Shown in pieces: positions 58,690 through 64,000 of a stretch of 64,000 bases of DNA. The position numbers and the translations under genes were made by a program. Every line of letters begins with the position of its first letter. The stretch's first letter is position 1. The notes under the pieces were generated by a model that saw only the letters and a program-made list of their open reading frames with translations, was not told the origin of the DNA and did no database searches. Origin of the DNA: Valencia hispanica (Eukaryota > Chordata > Actinopteri > Cyprinodontiformes > Valenciidae); assembly GCA_963556495.2 (NCBI GenBank), contig OY747712.1, positions 17,696,735-17,760,734 on the forward strand, read 5' to 3'.

Positions 58690-60760
58690 AGCTCTGACTG
58701 GCCACCTGTCCAGGGAGCACTTCACCCATTCATTGCTGGAGATAGACACCAGCCCTCCTGCATCTATGCAAGGTAAGCGGGCGCAAAGAAAATGTATAGA
58801 CTGGTTTAAAAAATATTTGATCTAAACTTTTATCTGGCTTTGAGAATTGGGAAAATATGGTAAATAAATAAATAATTAAATACTGAACAACTGAATAAAA
58901 GTAAAAAAATAAGTGCTGTCTGATTGGTGCCCTAACATTTTTGCAAGGAAAACGGATGCAGATTGGGAAAAAAATGACTTTCAACACCACCTTTCTTTGT
59001 CTGGGTCTTGTTTATGACGTGGAAAAGGCTCCTAAATATATCTGCATGTAGGGGGAGTGAGGTCAGAGAAAATCTCCTAGTGAAGTCTTTAGGCTCATTA
59101 AGGATGGGCTTGATCTCTGCAACACCTACTGTAGCGGCAGCTTTGTTTGTGCCAGCTGGCAAAGGAGAAACTTACAGGCTGTACAATGAAAAAAGAAAAA
59201 CTAAAGTCTGCCATCTAAATCTTACATGGACTTTTAGTTTTGGGTAATTTTATTTAACTTTATCCTGACAGACATAAACAAAATTATCTGAAATGTATTT
59301 AAATGTTTAAGAAGAAGTTTAAGTTTAAAAACTGCTGCAAACATTAAAAAATTATGCAAAACATGAAAAAAATTTGAAAATGCACACATCTTAGTATATC
59401 ATTTCATAAACTATCACGAGTCAAGTATAAAAAATAGCTTGCTGTATTACACCCAGTTAATTACAAACCTAAAAATGGAGATGCCCCCTAACATGAAACA
59501 GTATAGCTTTCCATGTTGAAAAGTCCATCTCTGTGTCTGTTCCTCTCTAACATTATTGAGTATGAAGGGATTAGCAAAAAAAAATAAAAAAATCTCCAAA
59601 CACAAGCCATTATCTTTCGGACAATAGAGTTTTTGAAAGAAAGTTTTGTTGAGGCTTCATTAGCAATGGCCTCCCTCTGAGGGCTGAAAGCAGGACACAT
59701 TTGGAGCAATTACTTGACCAGAAAACAACTGTCAGTCATTCTTAAAGGGGAAGGATTCCAATTAATAAACCTCTTAAAGTCTCTGGTTTTACTACCATTC
59801 CCTCCCGACAGCTTTTTGGTGTCTCATGTGGTTAAGGAGAGTTTTGTCAGGAGAGAAAGACATTGCATGTTGTTGTCACTGCTGCATGGATCACCAGCAT
59901 TAGATCCTTCGTGCAATTGTTTGGAGGGGATTTAAAGGACTTAACAAGTAGTAACAAGTGCCTTCAGGAGATATTGTTGGTCTACTTATGGTCTACATAG
60001 ACACCATGTGGGAAGTTTTTTTAAACATAAAGGTAAGATTATTCAATACTTCCTTGAAGCTTTTTGACAGCTTTATCATTATGTGGTACGTAGTTTGTTT
60101 TTACTCTAAAATGACTCAATTTACTTGATGGGATTCAGTTTTTAAGTGATAAATAGAAGCATACAAACCTGTAATATTTCTTAATAAAACCACTTGATTG
60201 AGCATGAAACACATTGTTCTCTTACTCCGTTATCCATTTTGTTCCTCAGAATTAGGCCTGCATGCAGGAAATTAGAAATTAACCAGTCATATTGACTCTT
60301 AAATCATGTTGAACCTTGACCTTTTGGGTCAAAACAATCATCATTAATAACATAACTTGCAAGAGATGACGTATTATGAATTGACGCTATATAATTAAAC
60401 CTGATAATATGAAAAAGGGAATTCCTATGCTGCAACTGCATAATGCAATACTATGCTAAGTTGTTGAATTTCTACTAAAATCATATATGTAAATGTTCAG
60501 GAGTCGCATCAATGGTATAACAGCTTTTTTTCTCTTTGTTCCTAATCTTTGCAGAGAAAGATGAAAGTTAGTTTTGCTGCTGTGGAAGGAATACCTCCAC
60601 CTACACTGAAGTGATCCTTGGAACACCTTACTCATTGCAGATGCCTGCTTCACTGCACATGAACTAGAACAAGAGCTTTCTATAACAGTTGAAAACTGTC
60701 TTGTCTCAGTTGGAAGGGTTTTACTGTTTTTAACAAAGAATACTGAAAGGGATCCGAAAG
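58690..60760. other. Intergenic region directly upstream of the rax exon
   Basis: No recognisable repeat or exon. The last few hundred bases should contain the rax promoter and 5' untranslated region; no TATA box is obvious enough to call. Confidence 0.4.
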
Positions 60761-60766
60761 GCTCGG

Positions 60767-61055
60767 ATGCATTTGTCAATGGATACCCTTGGAATAGTGG
60801 ACGATAGCGGACACGGAATAGTGGACAACTACGACATGGGGAAAGGTGCCGGATCGAGCGCTGGAGGAAGGGTCCACAGCATCGATGTTATTCTGGGATT
60901 CACTAAAGACCAGGAGCCTTTGCTCCATTCGGTGGGAGGCGGGGACAGCCAGGACTCTGGAGGAAATGCACAGGTTCCTGAAAAGCAGGTCTCAACAGAC
61001 CCATATGGGCACCTACCAGAACTCGGTGACAGCTCCCAGCATTCTGCTTACCATG
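60767..61055 (+). CDS. rax: Rx/rax retinal homeobox gene, first coding exon (partial gene)
   Basis: Transcription factor that specifies the eye field and maintains retinal progenitors. The exon starts MHLSMDTLGIVDD, the N-terminus typical of fish Rx1/Rx2, and residues 37-45 read HSIDVILGF, the octapeptide repressor motif of Rx proteins, followed by TKDQEPLL. The splice donor GTAAGT follows CAT G (phase 1) at 61055/61056. The paired-type homeobox, OAR domain and stop are not in the remaining 2.9 kb and must lie to the right. Its position next to complexin 4 agrees with the RAX-CPLX4 neighbourhood on human 18q21. Rx1, Rx2 or Rx3 cannot be told apart with certainty; Rx2-like is my best guess. 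Confidence 0.88.
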
Positions 61056-62500
61056 GTAAGTCTGTCCAGCAAAGGAGCTAATGATTTGATCACTTTCCTC
61101 TGAATGCTTCACTGATTTTAAACTGTGTAAATACAGGCTTTCTAGCTGTGTCAGGAGAACTGCTGTGTCACTTTACTCTCACTACTTTCAAAAGGAGCTA
61201 TGCTGATTGTAGTGACTGCAGATGTGGAAGATGTCATATAAATACAAACAGTTGCTCTTTATTCAAATGTGTGTATATTCTAAAGAGGAAATCTCCCTTC
61301 CTAACATAAAATGACTCATATTTACAGTTCAAACAACCCAATATTTAAAGGTAATTCAAAGAAGGATGGATCATTACTATTTTAATACTTTTTTTAATTC
61401 AAACTGTTGAACTGCAATTTAATTTAAATTTATCGCTTTATTACTTCATAATTATACAAATGCAAAATTGTGTTCAGTTTATTTATACAGAGCTAAATCT
61501 CAACTAATTTTTTTCTCAATTAACTTTAAAAGAAAAACAGGTCTGAATCATTTCCAGGTATACAAAAGCACACAATGACTCAAACCCAAACCAATCCAAT
61601 CTAATTATATAGTCAGAACTTTTGCATATCTTGAACTCTTTAAGCCTGAAGTAGAAATAATAGTCAGAAAGTTATTTACTTTAATAATTTCAGTGTTTGT
61701 TAGATGCTTTAAAAAAAAATAATGATATTGCTACAGTACTGCATTTTTAAATTACATCAAGAATTTACGTAAAAGCATGCAATGCTCTCCTGAGTTATCA
61801 TTTGCTGTATGATTCTATTAAAGATTAAGTTTTCAAAAAATAATTAGTTTTTACATTTAATTTTCTGCAACCATTAAAAAAACTTAATGCATGAAAACTG
61901 CATTTTAAAAAGATGCGCAGCCATGGACTTTTGTTTAAAACTGCCACAGGCCACCTGTAGTACTTCGCTGGTCCACCAGAGGGGATAAGACCAGAATAGG
62001 GTTAGACAGCAGTTATTTGAGAAAAAAAGGTCTCAAAAATAGGGGCTTGGTTATTTTTATTTTTTTATTTTAATATTTTTTATTTTTTTGACTTGTTAAA
62101 CACTGAGGTAGGTACCTCAGCGAATAGCGGTTAGACATGCTTACACATGTTTTGGTTACAGGGTGTGGATGTTGGCATCTTTGTTTAGAAAGAACCTAGA
62201 ACTAATGCAAGCAAGTACTTTCCCATTGATCTTGACATGTGGATTATGGGGAATGTGCAGAACAAAATCCATTTGTTTTCTTACCCTCAATTTCAATTTA
62301 GTTTGTATCTATTTATTTATTCAGCAACAGGTGGATATTTTATTCTCTTCCTTTTGTAAAATCTTTTGAGAAAATCTGCTCTGACACTACACAGTGGCCA
62401 GACCCACCATACTGTTTGCTTAAACAGCTGGGACATGACATGTTTAAAAAATCTTTATTTTTTTTTAAAGACCTAAAAAGTTGAATAGTAATGGAATGTA
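61056..62500. other. rax first intron, left part
   Basis: AT-rich. A short GC-richer segment at 61940-61985 (CCACCTGTAGTACTTCGCTG) is the only departure. No homeobox exon was found. Confidence 0.5.
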
Positions 62501-62501
62501 A

Positions 62502-62502
<1 letters not shown>

Positions 62503-62580
<78 letters not shown>
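62503..62580. repeat. (AAT)n microsatellite
   Basis: About 26 uninterrupted AAT/ATA triplets in the presumed rax intron. Confidence 0.95.
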
Positions 62581-63644
62581 TCAGAAGTTTAAGAGCAATC
62601 CTTATCCATGTAAGTCATAACAGAGCTATTGCTAGAGTTTAATAGTAATCAGTTTCACTTGAGTGTTACATAGATGTTACAGTTGTTTTGTCTTTTCAGT
62701 GCAGTCTAAGTTAATAAATTATGACATTTTTATTTTATTACCCTTCTTTTGTGCAATCTAAGAGAATACTATGCCTCTCATTGTCTCCATGTTTTCACTT
62801 GAATCAAACATGACATTGTGCATGGAATTCATATTTTAAACAAAACACTTAATTTATACAGTTACAGAGCTATGGTGTGTCATTCATAAGGTTTGTTTGC
62901 TCTATTGAAATACACCCATGAAGGTTATTTGGAAAATCTGAATCCGTACTGTTCACTTTGCCTGTGCTGAAGCCACCTAAAGCCTCCCTCGTTATATTTG
63001 AGATTGTAGGGTCTCACAGGTAAACCAGGCAGCATCTGTTACTATGGGATTACTGAATTCAGTGAAAGACGTGATGTCAGCTGGACTCACCAAATGCCTT
63101 GAGCTCACAAACCCTTAAAGACATAAAAAGGGGCTCATCTGCTAATATGCTGATTCATCAAGAAACAGGGAAGAATGAAAGTTTCTCTTTTGTGGCAAGC
63201 AGTAGATCAAAAAAAAAATTCAAGGATTATTTAACATTTTTGAGGAATCTTTTTTTGTTTTGTTTCCAATTCAGCTTCATAGAAATGCATCCAATTTTGT
63301 TTATAAGGCTTAGTCAGGTTTTATTTATTAGGCGTTATTTGTTAATTGGCACAGGTTTAATTCAAATCCAATTAAACATGAATCGGTTTAATTAATATCA
63401 ATACCATTTTATCCTTGTCCAATCCAATTCAGCTCAATTTAAATAGATGCAGTTAAATAGAGAGGATTAGGAGCACAGAATGATACAGATCCATAGATGT
63501 GACTCTATTTGGACTGACCTCATGTTTTCTTGACAAGAATTACACATCACCAAGCACATATGCCTAAATTGTCAGAAAAGAAGTGTGACCTTCTGGGTAA
63601 AAATATGTATTTTCCTTTTATTTCCAAGATCCTCTTCAAACTCC

Positions 63645-63850
63645 AGGGCCCTCATTTATCAACTGTACGTACACACAGATCTGTGTGTGTTTTGTGCACA
63701 GGAACAATTTTACAGATTGTATGGTATTTTCCATCTTGTGGTTGTATGTTGAAATGTTCCTAAATGTAAGGAACAGCTCTGATCATGCATATGCACAGAA
63801 TCGAGTGGTAGAAAAGGGGAACCACAACAATGAAACAGTTTTAGCTGACG
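63645..63850. mobile_element. Possible MITE
   Basis: GGGCCCTCATTTATCAACTG with GTACGTACACAC resembles the ends of a widespread fish MITE family. The other terminus is not clear in this copy. Confidence 0.4.
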
Positions 63851-63867
63851 GAATATTTATCTAATCA

Positions 63868-64000
63868 GTTTATCACCTCCGCCAAGGAGCTGATGTTGGT
63901 GTCTGTCTGCTGACTTTTAGCAAAATAACACAAAAAGTTATGGATTTGGATTAAACTTTCAGAAAACGTAAGAAATTTGCATAGAGATCCTGTGAATCAC
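63868..64000 (+). repeat. Interspersed repeat running off the window
   Basis: Text CACCTCCGCCAAGGAGCTGA, then GTGTCTGTCTGCTGACTTTT and AAAAAGTTATGGATTTGGAT, matches a very common fish interspersed repeat. It continues beyond the right edge. Confidence 0.6.

Noticed and set aside
61056..64000. Search for the rax homeobox exon
   Set aside because: No WFQNRRAKWR-type coding sequence in any frame; the exon must lie beyond the window.

Overview
The window reads as vertebrate nuclear DNA from a ray-finned (teleost) fish. It has AT-rich introns with GT-AG splice sites, many Tc1/mariner fossils, fish-type LINEs, MITEs and microsatellites, and an Rx-type retinal homeobox exon beside a complexin 4 gene. 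I cannot name the species. No bacterial-type operon, CRISPR array, tRNA or rRNA was seen.

Layout, left to right. (1) 1-12281, minus strand: 5' two thirds of eps15l1, an endocytic scaffold. Thirteen exons, three EH domains and the start of the coiled coil; the 3' part lies off the left edge. Introns hold several Tc1 remnants, a MITE and a LINE 3' end. A GC-rich promoter with a perfect CRE lies at 12282-12400. (2) 12410-19200: a block of mobile DNA. It holds a (GATA)n-ended repeat, a decayed LINE, one Tc1 with a LINE tail inserted in it, a (TA)n tract, a complete Tc1 carrying a probable solo LTR, and a Tc1 fragment. (3) 20272-24330, minus: a complete nine-exon calreticulin (416 aa, KDEL end) with a perfect ER-stress response element upstream. 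A second, inverted copy of the (GATA)n-ended repeat abuts this promoter. (4) 26038-30642, minus: a complete ten-exon SLC1A (EAAT-type) glutamate/aspartate transporter, 508 aa. (5) 31390-33530: repeats and a Tc1 with both terminal repeats. (6) 33830-42000: a decayed tandem copy of the SLC1A gene, split by a 6.66-kb Ty3/gypsy LTR retrotransposon with recognisable LTRs, 4-bp target duplication and polypurine tract. (7) 42470-46600: Tc1 remnants and a MITE. (8) 46694-55785, plus: first and last coding exons of complexin 4. The central-helix exon was not found between them and the prenylation cysteine is lost. The 8.7-kb intron holds a LINE with a MITE inserted in it. (9) 60767-61055, plus: first coding exon of an Rx/rax homeobox gene; the homeobox is beyond the right edge.

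The genes do not form one pathway. cplx4 next to rax and eps15l1 next to a calreticulin match neighbourhoods I recall from human 18q21 and 19p13, so the window appears to join two ancestral blocks. The points most worth checking are the complexin 4 gene (missing exon, lost CAAX), the retrotransposon-split SLC1A duplicate, and possible rax regulatory DNA near 57.1-57.5 kb. I found no convincing new multi-gene system.
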